DNA of 64,000 nucleotides, taken from Fagopyrum homotropicum (Eukaryota > Streptophyta > Magnoliopsida > Caryophyllales > Polygonaceae). How positions within the stretch are numbered: the first letter of the stretch is position 1; every line of letters starts with the position of its first letter. Shown piece by piece: positions 43,580 through 54,327 of the stretch. The notes under the pieces were generated by a model. It was not told where the DNA came from, did not search any database, and saw only the letters and a program-made list of their open reading frames with translations. Where the stretch lies: positions 19,870,001 through 19,934,000 of the forward strand of contig BSWB01000008.1 in the NCBI GenBank assembly GCA_033239125.1, written 5' to 3'. A program made the position numbers and the translations under genes.

Positions 43580-44542
43580 ATGGCTCAGACTATAGTAGTA
43601 TCTGTAGTGGGACGAGATAGGGGTACACCCCCTCTTCCTTCAGTAGCGCCAAGTCGGGGACCAGTATCCGCTGCTGTGTTGCCTATGGTAGAGAACGAGT
43701 TTGAAGAGGTTGATCGTGTCTCCATGAGTAAATTCGAGTTTCAAGAGTATATGCTGCAAGTATATGAGGCTGCGATAGCGGGTAGATCTACATCAGATTT
43801 ACCAACATTTGTGAGATGAACTGAAGCTTCTAGATTAAAGAAGAAACAACGGGTTGAATCAGCAGAAGACGAGGTTGGATAATCGGGTTGCAAACCAAGC
43901 CCGACTTGTGGACGTTTGAGTACTTCTCGTTTTACACGGACTTCAGGTGAACCGAGGACTTGTTACAATGGTGGGAAGCCTGGACATGTACGACCATAGT
44001 GTCCAAGATCGCTAGTGACTTGCTTTACCTGTGGTAGACAGGGTCATAGAACTATCTTCTGTAAGCAAACTGGAGTGGCATCACGACAGAGTTTTATTTC
44101 TGCTAGTGTGATGGGAGGTGGTCAGAAGACACCTCAGCAACAAACGCGGGGGTAGCAGAGAATCCCATATCATTCGCCTACTCAGGAATCCGTTCCCAGA
44201 CTGAGTAGAGGTAATAGTCGTGGTAGGAGTACCACTGATACTAGAAGAGCTCAAGGTAGAGCCTTTGAGCTGCGCAGTGCAGAGGAGCCACCCGTACTAG
44301 TGGCAGGGATGAGACATATATGTCTCAACTATGGTTATCCAGATCATGTGCGCTCTGAGTGCCCCATGGCACCGATAGCTTGCTTCACATGTGTTGAACT
44401 AGGCCATCTGGCCCCTTTCTGTCAGCAAGGTAGTGTTTCTTCTCATCAAGACCTTCCTCTTTCCGATGCAGAAAGAGTGGAAGTGGAGACTATCGCAATG
44501 ACCTCAGTGATACTTGAGGAGCATAGGTCTGAGATTGAGTAA
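43580..44542 (+). pseudogene. gag: D2 gag with deleted capsid and doubled zinc-knuckle pair
   Basis: A Gag N-terminus of 79 codons starts at 43580. After a stop the sequence passes quickly to zinc knuckles, so most of the capsid is missing. A first knuckle pair lies at about 43950-44065 (one Cys lost and a stop in the first, CX2CX4HX4C intact in the second). A second pair lies at about 44315-44430, with similar residues (CLNYG..DHVRSECP, CFTCVELGHLAPFC). D1 shows one pair only. The two blocks align over about 36 residues, so this may be an internal duplication. Confidence 0.65.
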
Positions 44543-47525
44543 TGATATGCAGTAGAGCTTCGGGCGTTAGCTGTTACAGGTACCATTCTTGTTAATGGTT
44601 TACCTAGTGGAGTTTTGTTTGTTGTGAGTGTTATGCACCTCTTGTCTTTCAATGCATGTGCTAATCGTCAACTGTGGATACAATAGAAGATAAATCTTCC
44701 TTTATAGGATTACGAGTTACGGGTCTTAGGTACCCGCGAGATATGTGGTTATTCCCTTTGTTCAGGGACTTGTGTATGGCTTGAAGACTTCTTTGTCATG
44801 CCTTAGGTGCATGAGAAGGTCTTTATATGTGTGTTGGACGAATATATATCATGTTGGTTTAGATAGTAGTAGGAGGACTATTATAGTCTCTACTGAGATC
44901 GACTAAGTAGAAGTTTTCCGAGGTTATGACCTTTGAGGAGGTGAGTTGACTTTAGTGCCGTATGAGCAGCGAGGTTGATAACACCAGAGGGTGATGTTTT
45001 TTTTAATGTTCTGCCATGAAGGAAAGATATAGTTCCACACTGAAGAGTATTCCAGTGCTATATGATCTTATAGACGTGTTACTGAACCGTCTAATCTATC
45101 GCCTCAGCGGAATGAGGACTTTGATATTTTGTTGAAGTATGGTACGAGACTGGTTGGGAGATGACCTATGAGGTATATGGCTTGTTGAGTTGTTAGAAAT
45201 TGAAGAAGAAATTTGAAGAGTGGTTTGAGACGGGCTCCGTTCGCCCTAGCACGTTCATTGCTACGTATGGACGACTTGTTGGATCAACTAAGATAAGCAA
45301 TTGTGTTTTTAAGATTTCCGTATGCTTAGGATATCATCAGCTAAGGATGAGAGAGCAGTGTGGGCATAATACAACATTCCATACCCGTTATGGACATTGC
45401 GAGTTGTAGTGTTGTCATTTGAGTTGAGGAACATCCTAGTAGTCGTTATAGGAGTTGATGAACAATGTCTTTATCTACTTCCTTGATCAGTTGGTGGTAG
45501 ACCTTACTGATGACGTTTGGTGTACTCTCATAACGGAGAGGAACGTACCCGTTATTTGAGGACGGTTTTGCAGAATCTGAGGGATAAAAGCCAGTGTACT
45601 ATGCTCCCTAAATGTGAGTTGAGATGCCAGAAGTAACCTTCAAGTTCACGTTGTTCTGCCAGCGGGATCATAGTTGATGTGACGAGGAGTGAGTATGATG
45701 CTTTGTGGATGATGCTGCTGAACATTAAGGGAATGCATAGTTCTCGGCCCAGCCGATTGCTACCAACGCTTTGAGGAAGGATTCTATGTGATTGTGCATC
45801 CAATTACAAATAATCTGAGGAAGACCACCATAAGTGTGTGGTTGAAGTAGTATGTCGGAGTTCTGAATAGTAGAGGAAGAATTTGAACTCTGCTTCTATT
45901 CGGTGACAATCAGAAGATTTTGGGAATCACGTGACTATGGTGCTGAGAACGTATGAGGAGAACTGCCCGACTCATGATTTTGAGTTAGTAGTGGTAGTTC
46001 AAGTATCCAGATTTGAAGGCAATATCGGTGTGATATTTCATGTTAGATTCCCACCGATCGTAAGAGTTTGAAGGATATTTTTATGCAACATAAGCTGAAT
46101 AACCGCCAGCGTCGTTGACCGGAGTTGATCAAGGAGTTTGATTGTGAAGTTTGGTACCATTCTGGCAAGGAGAATGTGGTAACTGATACCTTGAACTAGA
46201 AGACGCATCGAGAGAAGGCGATTGTTGGAATTGCTGTACAACCTCGGTTGTAGAATGATCTAGCTTGGTTAGAGTTGGACCTACAACTGTTGATAAGGAC
46301 GTAAGTTTCATGTTTTAGGGGTTCTACCTGATTTGTTGGATGAGTTCCAAAAAAGCAGGGGACTTGCCTGACCCTGAGGGAATTTGATGGAAGGATGTCT
46401 CATGGCGAGACACCACAATTCTTTTACGAAGTCGACACGTTCCATCTCTACTGAGAGACGTGGCCAGCGAATGAAATAACAAAGGAGTACACTAGACAGA
46501 TGGTGGGACTCCATAAGTGTACCGGGGACGATCGACTATGATTGTAGTAGACGGGTTACTTTGAGGTTTTGATAACAGATTCAGACTGCTTGGGGAACGC
46601 GTCTACACTTCATGATTGAGATTTACCTCAGATAGACGGTCAGTCTGAGAGGACCCTCCAGACCGTAGAGAATATGTTGCGAGCTTGTGGGATGGATTGG
46701 GAACAGGGACGATCTATTTATCTCCCACTCGTTGAATTTTTATACCACGACCGTTGGCATGCATCTATAGGTATGGTCCCTATAAGACATTGTGTAGACA
46801 TAGGTGTCATACACCTTTATGCGGGGATGAGCCTGGCAGTACTAGTGGGTTAGCGCCAGAGCAAATTCAGGATGATATAGCTCGAGTAACGTTAATCAGA
46901 GAAAGGATGATGGTTGCACAAAGTCGCTAGAAGTCGTATGCAGATTGGAGGCGTCGACCTCTAGAGTTCAGGGTAGGAGCTCATGTCTGGTTGAGAGTAT
47001 CTCTAACGTGAGGCGTCACACGTTATGGCATAAAGGAAAAGTTGAGTCCCCGATAGGTCGGCCCTTTCGAGATACTGGATAGAGTTGGAAGAGTAGTGCA
47101 CATATTGGCTTTGCTATCGAAGTTAGAGGGTGTTCATCCTATGTTTCATGTGTCTCAACTGAGGAAGTACATACCAGATCTGAGGCACATTGTGAGTCAT
47201 GATGATCTAGTGGTTGAGCCGGATCACACTTTTGCAGAACAACCTTTTGCGGGTCTAGGCACAAAGGTGTGAGACGCCTGCATTCGAAGGATATTCCTAT
47301 GATGAGGCTACGCGGGATACTGAGGATAGTATCCAGGGGAAACTATCCAGATTTTTACGCCGGGACAGATGCACCTATAGGATCCACGATTAGATTTTGG
47401 TGCTATCTTAGTGAGTGTATGTTGTGCTATGTGCTTATGTGATATGTTGTGTTTTCGTGCTAGCTGTGAGTTGTGCATATGATCTGTTAGATCTTGTTTG
47501 CTAGTATGAGAGAGGTATAGCTGGA
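44543..47525 (+). pseudogene. D2 pol remnant (protease, RT, RNase H, integrase)
   Basis: Fragments of each domain can be read in order but with dense stops and frameshifts. There is a protease remnant near 44560-44940, RT pieces near 45200-45560 (GYHQLRMREQ), RNase H at about 45900-46190, and integrase at about 46370-47000 (IDGQSERTLQTVENMLRACG; WHASIGMVP). The rest, to 47390, encodes a chromovirus C-terminal region (HPMFHVSQLRKY-like). It is much more decayed than D1. No open frame is long enough to be functional. Confidence 0.75.
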
Positions 47526-49360
47526 TGTTACGCTAGAAACGTGACACGCAAAAGTCTTACATTTATACTCGATATATTTCTCCTAACTCATAGCGAACCC
47601 GCAGTGTACGGGACGTTTTGTAGTAGGCATAGTATTCCGAGGTCGAACACAAAGACTGAGGTGAGATTGAATCGATTAGTGATTAAGGATAGTGTTGATC
47701 TAGGCTAAGAAAAGAGAAAAGAACAAATAAATGAAAATTGCAATATTTTTGGGTTTGGTTTTGTGTGGTGATCAATCAAGAATCACAACGATATAGGAAT
47801 GCAAAACAAACTAACAATCTAGCAAATAGACACAAACAAGCAAGACAAACACGAGATATGAGATCAAAGAGAGAAAAGCGGATTCTAGGGGTTGGAAATT
47901 CCGGTTATGGCATAGGACTCAAGCTATCTAATCATCATTGGATAAACTATAGTATGTTGGGAAGGAATGTTTCTCAAATGGGGTCAATTACCGGGTAGGT
48001 CTCATGATCCACTAATCCGTTCCTAAGGTCTCATCACCGGGTAAGTCTCAAAGAGCCTAAGGATAGGAATTCTACACAAACCGGATGGATATCTAGGGAT
48101 CTAACCTCTCCTTACCGGGTAAGTTTCGGGAAGGCAAGTCCTAAACATCAATCCTAGCACACTCAGTCCAATAGCGGCTTACGAGGCTCACTACTACCTA
48201 GAGTTCGTCATCTTCGGTATCTAAGAGCAAGAATCACCGGGTAGGTCTCTTCTAACTCTTTGTTGCTAACACTAGGTCACCCTAGGATAGATTTAGCTCA
48301 ACTAACACTAGGATTTCAACAAATCAACAACCTAACACTTAGATTTATCAATACAAACAAGTTAATCAAAATTACGGGGTGTTCATCCCTTTCCACGGCC
48401 GTGGAAAGGCGTGATCAAACCGTGGTTTTCGACAGTGACTAGGTTCAATCAAGCGAGTCATCCAAGCATACCTTTAAGTCTATTCTATCATAGTCCAAGC
48501 CATAACCATCTTTTCCTTACCCTAGAATCACATCTACTTAGCCAACAACATGCATCATCACAATCAAGATCATCAAGCATAAAATCATGGAATCCATATC
48601 AAGAAGATGAAATGAAAGGAAGATGAAACAAGTGGAATAAGAAAGCAAGCTGAACAAATGTTGAGAAAGACTTACAACCCTTCAAAAGAAGGTTCAATCC
48701 GTTCTTACAACCCTAGAAAATGTTTCCGACAATCTTCACTCTAAAATCTATGAAAGACTAATAATGGTGTGTTCTTCTCTTGTTCTGCAATGGAAGCTTT
48801 TCTTCTTCTCCAAGAGTAACTCTCCTCCAATCTTCCAATTAGAGAATCTTTCTTGTTGAGAGTGTGGGAGAGAATGAGAGTGAGGGGTCTATCCATAACA
48901 GCCTTGCAGGACCACCTTTTATCCTCCAAATTTGCAAGAGTCGGTCATGAAGATCGTGGGACAGTTGTCACAACTGTCTGGCCAAAACCACGGCCCATTT
49001 CCACGCCCGTGGAAGTCCCAGTGGCCGTGGTTTTGGTACTTCTGCATTTTATGGATCATTAAGCCACAATTCGGTGCATGGCATGCACCAATAAGGTCCC
49101 ATGTGTCCTCCTTAGCCCCTAGCTTGCATCCCAATGAGTCCGAAGGTGTGTCATCTCGAGGAACGATCCTCGAATGTATCGATTAAGCTCCTAAATCTCC
49201 CAAAATACCTACAAAGCATGCAAAAGTCCGCGTAGACGTCTATCTCGACAAAATACATGAATTGAGTGCAAACGTCGTGAACTAGTGCTAAACCATGCAT
49301 GAATGAGCGGAAAAACTATCTAAATGAGTGCCTAAACCTAAGTCATAAATCGTGTTATCA
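47526..49360 (-). mobile_element. Solo F-family LTR in D2
   Basis: A complete 1835-bp LTR of the F type, in the same orientation as F, flanked by a perfect 5-bp duplication CTGGA (47521-47525 and 49361-49365) with no internal region. It carries the four-copy motif, an F palindrome at 48393-48404 and variants CCACGCCCGTGG (49001-49012) and GTGGCCGTGG near 49022. The expected origin is LTR-LTR recombination of a once full element. Confidence 0.94.
48393..48404. repeat. F-family palindrome (solo LTR in D2)
   Basis: CCACGGCCGTGG at the same LTR position as 19353-19364 and 28756-28767. Confidence 0.88.
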
Positions 49361-49778
49361 CTGGAGATGGTTCTTTCCTCCATGCTACGGTGTATGTGTT
49401 AGGATTAGCAAGAGATGGTTCTTTCTTCCATGCTATCTTTGATGGACATAGTGTGAGTGGAGACGGTTTTCGTCCACATAGTTGTGTTACGAGTACGATT
49501 GGCTGGAGACGGCTTTCCTCCATGCCTTGTGACATGGTTAGTAGTTGGCTAGAGATGATTTTTCCTCTACGCCTTTGGATAGCGTTATGATCTTGTTGTT
49601 GGAGTTGGCGATTCCTCCATGCCGTGTTTTAAGGTTATAGAGTGTTATAGGTTTATACGTTTGAACGGAGATGTGATACCTTTGATAGAGAGAGTGTCTA
49701 TACCTCGGCGTATGGGTCCGAGAGGATTTGGGAATTGTTCAAGTTTGGGGACGAAACGTTTTCTTAAGGGGTGTGTGA
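49361..49778 (+). repeat. D2 3' tail with degenerate hairpin-bearing repeats and PPT
   Basis: About six degenerate units of roughly 45-55 bases, each with GGAGA..GG..TTTCCTCCATGC. They can fold as GGAG/CTCC mini-hairpins. Units start near 49361, 49411, 49460, 49505, 49551 and 49598. A purine-rich tract, TTAAGGGGTGTGTGA, at 49764-49778 abuts the 3' LTR and is the likely polypurine tract. Confidence 0.65.
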
Positions 49779-50294
49779 TGTAATAGCTAGGATTTCCGAA
49801 TTCTAATTACTGTTGATTAACTTAATCACTGATAGTAATTGACATATAACTCGCGAAGATTGCGTGAGTGTTGAGTATAAGTCCCAACATTATGTTCCTG
49901 GCGTAATTTTGGGCTTATGGTAAAATTTTCACTTTTTCCCCCGGGTAATTGTTTTTACCCTCCGGTATTATTTGGAGCATTTGGGAGCTCCAATTAATAA
50001 AAATGTAGTTGAGAGAAATGATCAGGACATCGGACATGTCCTAGATATGAAATAACAAGGAAAGGCAAAACGGACAAACGAGTCGCTATTTCGTTTCTTA
50101 ACGACTAAAAAAGACGGCTTAGGAATACACGTTTTTCGAGGCAATTGTGAAATAATTATCCCTACAATATTCAAGATCTATTATTCCAATTTTGAGAAGT
50201 TTGGAGAAGGGGGTTCAACCCGCCATTGGATCGATAAAAGGATAATTTTCGACTTCGCTAAAGGATAATTATTGACTTCACTATAAATAACGGA
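49779..50294 (+). repeat. D2 3' LTR, truncated just after its TATA box
   Basis: It matches 41128-about 41626 of the 5' LTR, with scattered substitutions and one extra short stretch near 49905-49918. It stops after CTATAAATAACGGA. A displaced 18-nt copy of its own sequence follows, then G-family LTR sequence. Confidence 0.88.
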
Positions 50295-50308
50295 CATGTC
50301 CTAGATAT
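50291..50308. other. Templated 18-nt filler at the D2/G2 junction
   Basis: CGGACATGTCCTAGATAT is identical to 50031-50048 of the same LTR. It shares CGGA with the D2 side and GATAT with the G LTR side, so each join has a short overlap. Confidence 0.85.
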
Positions 50309-52074
50309 TCTCCTAACTCCTAGCGAACCCACAATGTATGGGTCGTTTTGTAGCAAGGATAGTATTCCGAGGTCGAACACGAAGACTAAGGTGAAATCAA
50401 ATCAAACAAGTGATCATGGATAGTGCAAATCTAGTCTAATAAAAGAGAAACAAATAAAAAAATGAAAAGCATGATGTTTTTGGTTGGGTTTTTGTGGTGA
50501 TCAAGCAAATATCACAAATCATGCAAGATTATAAATCAAACAAACGACTCAAGCTAGCAACACAAACACAAGATATGTGATCAAAGAGAGAAAAGCGGAT
50601 TCTAGAGATCAAGATTTTCGGTTATGGCATTGGACTCAAGCTTCTAAAGATCTAAGGAAAAGGCTGCGGTCTTGGGAAAGGGTGTTTCTCTAATGGAAGC
50701 AATTACCGGGTAAGTCTCATGTTCCACTAATCCCGCACCAAACTCCTAATACCGGGTAAGTCTCAAGGAGCTAAAATTGGGAATTCTGCACAAACCGGAC
50801 ACTACTTAAGGGGCAAACCTCTCCTTACCGGGTAAGTCTCGGAAAAGGCAAGTCTCAAGTAACAATCCTAGCACACTCAATTCAATAGTGGCTTATGAGG
50901 CTCACTACTACCTAGAGTTCATCATCTTCGGTATCTAAGATCGGAAATCACCGGGTAGGTCTCTTTCCTCACTTAGTTTGCTAGAATTAGGTCACCCTAA
51001 GCTATATTATGCTTAACAAACACTAGGATTTCAGCAACCTAACATCCTAACATACATATTCATCAATTAATGAACAACAGAGAGAAAAATCGGGTGGATC
51101 ATCAGTTAAATCGGTCGATCTGGCCTATGAACAGGTCGATTTTTTTGTCTGGGTTAGGTTTTGTGCATACGAATCATCCTAAACTAACATACAAGTTCAT
51201 TCTATCATCACCCAAGCCATAACCATCAATGCATCACTCCAGAATCACAATAACTTAGCCAATAACATGCATTTCAAGATCTAAAATCATCACACAAGCA
51301 TACATGGTTTTCATAGCTAGATGGTGAAAGAGAAGCAAGTAAAAGCAAGAAATCTTAGCTGAATATGAGTTGAAGAAAGACTTACAACCCTTCAAAAGAA
51401 AGTTCAAAACGTTCCTAACAATGCTTCCAAAAGTTCTTCAACCAAAATCCCTAAAAATCACTCAAAAGTTCACTCTCACCCTAAGTTTGATGTTGTTCTT
51501 CTTCTTCATTAAAAATGAGAGAGTTTTTTCTCTTTTCCAAGTCTATCCACCAATGGAATGATGTGTGTGTGAGAGAATGTGAGAGTGTCCTCTAGCAATA
51601 GCCTGCAGGACCACTTATATTTTCCATCAAGAGCATGGGCCAGGCAAAGAGATCGTGGGACAAGTGGCACAATCTGTCAAGGGCCAAAAAACCGACCCAT
51701 ATGTGAAGGAAATCGTCCGGTTTTCCTTAGTGTTAGGTCAATTTTCTTCAACAGAAGCTTGTTATGATCATCTAGTCATGAGTTGCTCCATTGCTTGCAC
51801 AAATAAGGGTCCTTGTTTCCTTCATTGCTCCAATTATGTTCCTTCAAAGCCTTGGATATGTACCACCATGAGGCTTGGCCCTCGAATGTTTCAATTAATG
51901 TCCAAAAGATCCCCGAAATACCTACAAAACCGACAAAAGCTCGTGTAGACGTCTTTTCTAGCGATATGACTCAATTAAGAAGTGCACATCACGAACTAAC
52001 GTACAATCATGCACAAATGAAGGGAAAAACTATCGAAATGAATGCCTAAACTAATGTCATAAATCATGTCATCA
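50309..52074 (-). repeat. G2 3' LTR, missing its first about 55 bases
   Basis: It matches G1 LTR 13202-14155 and continues to the canonical end ATGTCATCA at 52074. It holds the four-copy motif at about 50705-50965 and G half-palindromes near 51087-51142 and 51690-51725. Confidence 0.9.
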
Positions 52075-52093
52075 AAATACCCCATCCTTGTCA

Positions 52094-52113
52094 CTTGCTC
52101 ATCCCGGAGCAAG
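52094..52113 (-). other. Conserved hairpin next to the 3' LTR (G2)
   Basis: The plus strand is CTTGCTC-ATCCCG-GAGCAAG: a 7-bp stem that keeps the sense-strand GGGA in its loop. Confidence 0.75.
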
Positions 52114-53587
52114 GACCAACTATAGGCTACGAGATGGCATGATTTACGAATGCAGAAAAAAACATAAAATCTTTTTGGAATTGTGCTTCATAAGATGGAT
52201 CACCTTCATACTCATGTTTCATGGCAATGGACAAGCAATCATGTTTAATAAATGAATGAAAGCACGGAAATACAATCATACTTAACTCGAAAGCATGCAT
52301 GAAAGGTGAAAATGAAGAAGTCAAGATGATCATGAGAATATCCAATCTAGATCACTAAGTCATGAACATATGCAAATAGGTCACAAGGACTTAGGAAAGA
52401 AGAGGCCAAGAAACGTTGTTAGAGGTGGGAACTTAATTAGGTCATGTGATGCTAATCCTAGAAAAGAACTAACTCCACCCCACAAGTGTATATTTTTCTC
52501 ATCTTTTCTTTCTTTTCTTTTCTTTTTCATTTTCTTTTTCTTTTACTTATTTTTGTGACAATGGCATTGGTGTACAAAAGCCGAAACCTTGGTGATTAGC
52601 AGACCTCGGGATTTTTCCGAGGTGCCTCATACCGGGCACACATACCAAGGCTCAATAGGACATTCGGTTTATCCGACTTTGGCAAGGCACAAACACCCGA
52701 TTATGTGAATGGTGCTGAGTTACTCATCATCAAAACCAAAGTCCCCAACCCTATATTTTTCTACACTTTCACAACAAACTCAACACTTCATTCACAACAT
52801 TCGTTCATCAACAACTTCACCCCACACTTGTCTTTTCACACACTCAACACACTAGCATGCTCCTATTCCCGGATGGGTCAAAAGAGGTCAAAATTTTTAA
52901 TTAAGTAAGGTGCTCAAACAACATGATCAAGATGAGATTAAGAGAGATGAATTGCCTTAATCATTCCTAGATGATGTGCAAGAACTAGCATGTAATTTTG
53001 ACTATCAATTCTCAATCCAATCAAGGCAAGCCTCATAATCACAATTCATACGTAGGATTCAAGAGACGTATTTCAAGTCCACATATGCATAAATCCATTC
53101 AACACACAAGGTCATCCATAGCCAATTCACAAAACAATCTCATCATAAGGGTCATATCCAAACTAGGAAGCACAAAAGTTTTTTTAAATTTTCTGATTTT
53201 TTTGAATTTTTTAGATAAATATGTACAATGCAAAAACTAATAAAACATGAGACAATAATATGAAACTATCCTAGTTGCAATCATGCAAATGATTATGAAA
53301 AACCCACCCCATACTTAAAACCACATTGTCCCCAATGTGAGAGTTAAACAAAGAGTGAAAGAAGATCTCACAATGTAAAAATGGTGATTCTTTGGTATTT
53401 CGGTTCACATCGAATGATGATGGTGGATGATCGATCAAGGATGGTAGAGAGCTCTTGATATTCATTATGGTGTCGGAACCCGCGCTTGGCACCGCAAGCC
53501 TTCCAAGTTCCACGTCCGCTCCATCCATGGTTAATTGGAGATCATCACTTTGCTTGATAGAAGGAAAATCGGACCACAAGCCAAGGA

Positions 53588-53601
53588 AAATCGGCCGATT
53601 T
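53588..53601. repeat. G-family palindrome AAATCGGCCGATTT (G2 3' UTR)
   Basis: A perfect 14-bp palindrome with half copies AAATCGGACC upstream (about 53572) and GTCCGATTT downstream (about 53626). Confidence 0.88.
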
Positions 53602-53889
53602 CTGTGCAAGAACAGTCCGATTTTCCTGGGTGCTTTCTTCCTTGTCAATGTGCTCGGATCTTGTACCTTCTTCTCAACAGTTTCATGAGGTATTCACATG
53701 ACCTCCAACATCTTATCACACATGACAACAACAAGATCTAGCACACAAAAACACAAAAGAAAAACAAAGCATACCAAGAACAAAATCAAACAAAAACAAG
53801 AAAAACAAAAGGGAAAGATATGTACCCTTGGGTTGCCTCCCAAGAAGCGCTCTTTTAAGGTCATTAGCTTGACCAATTTCAGGAGCGTT

Positions 53890-54327
53890 TCACTCAAGAT
53901 GAAGCGGGGCAATCACTTCCACCGGAACTTCCGGGATGTACTTCTTCAAACGGTGCCCATTCACCTTAAAGTTACCACAATGATCTCCTCCTATCTCCAC
54001 CGCTCCATGAGGAAAGTTCTTCCTCACTACATAAGGACCAGTTCATCTTGACTTGAGCTTTCCGGGGAAGAGCCGCAGCCTTGAGTTGAAGAGAAGCACT
54101 AACTCACCTTCACTCAACTCCTTTGGGATGAGACGTTTGTCACGACAACGCTTGATCCTTCCTTTGTAAATCCGGGCATTTTCATAAGCATCTAACCGGA
54201 TCTCCTCAAGAGCATTCATGTCTAGCAACCTCTTCTCATCGGCTTCCTTGAGGTCAAAATTCAGCCAGCTTATGGCCCAATATTCCCTATGCTCCATCTC
54301 CACCGGAAGGTGGCAATAACATGCCAT
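53890..54327 (-). pseudogene. G2 integrase C-terminal domain
   Basis: An open frame runs 54327-54043 and continues in frame after a stop at 54043-54045 (Trp to stop, as in E1) to a final TGA at 53890-53892. It encodes [45 protein letters not shown] and LFPGKLKSR. It is one base out of frame with the integrase core because of an inserted base near 54318 (GGCAATAACATGCC, where F has GGCAAGACTTGCC). Confidence 0.8.

Larger units (their letters stand above)
41128..50294 (+). mobile_element. D2: degenerate Del/Tekay-like element with truncated 3' LTR
   Basis: This plus-strand element has a 2.1 kb 5' LTR (41128-43230), an initiator-Met PBS, decayed gag-pol, a 3' tail, and only the first about 516 bases of the 3' LTR (49779-50294). 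It lies in G1 gag. A solo F LTR is inserted in its tail. Gag lacks most of the capsid and pol is full of stops, so it may have been non-autonomous before it decayed. The right target duplication is missing because the 3' LTR is fused to G2 sequence. Confidence 0.88.
52075..53889 (-). other. G2 3' UTR, no ORF3
   Basis: No gene is seen in 1.8 kb. It contains the LTR-proximal hairpin (52094-52113), TC-rich runs near 52498-52550, a T-rich run near 53178-53212, and a group of G palindromes at 53568-53638. The post-integrase hairpin TTGGG-AGGCAA-CCCAA (sense) lies at 53828-53843. It is homologous to 20339-22011 of F. Confidence 0.72.
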
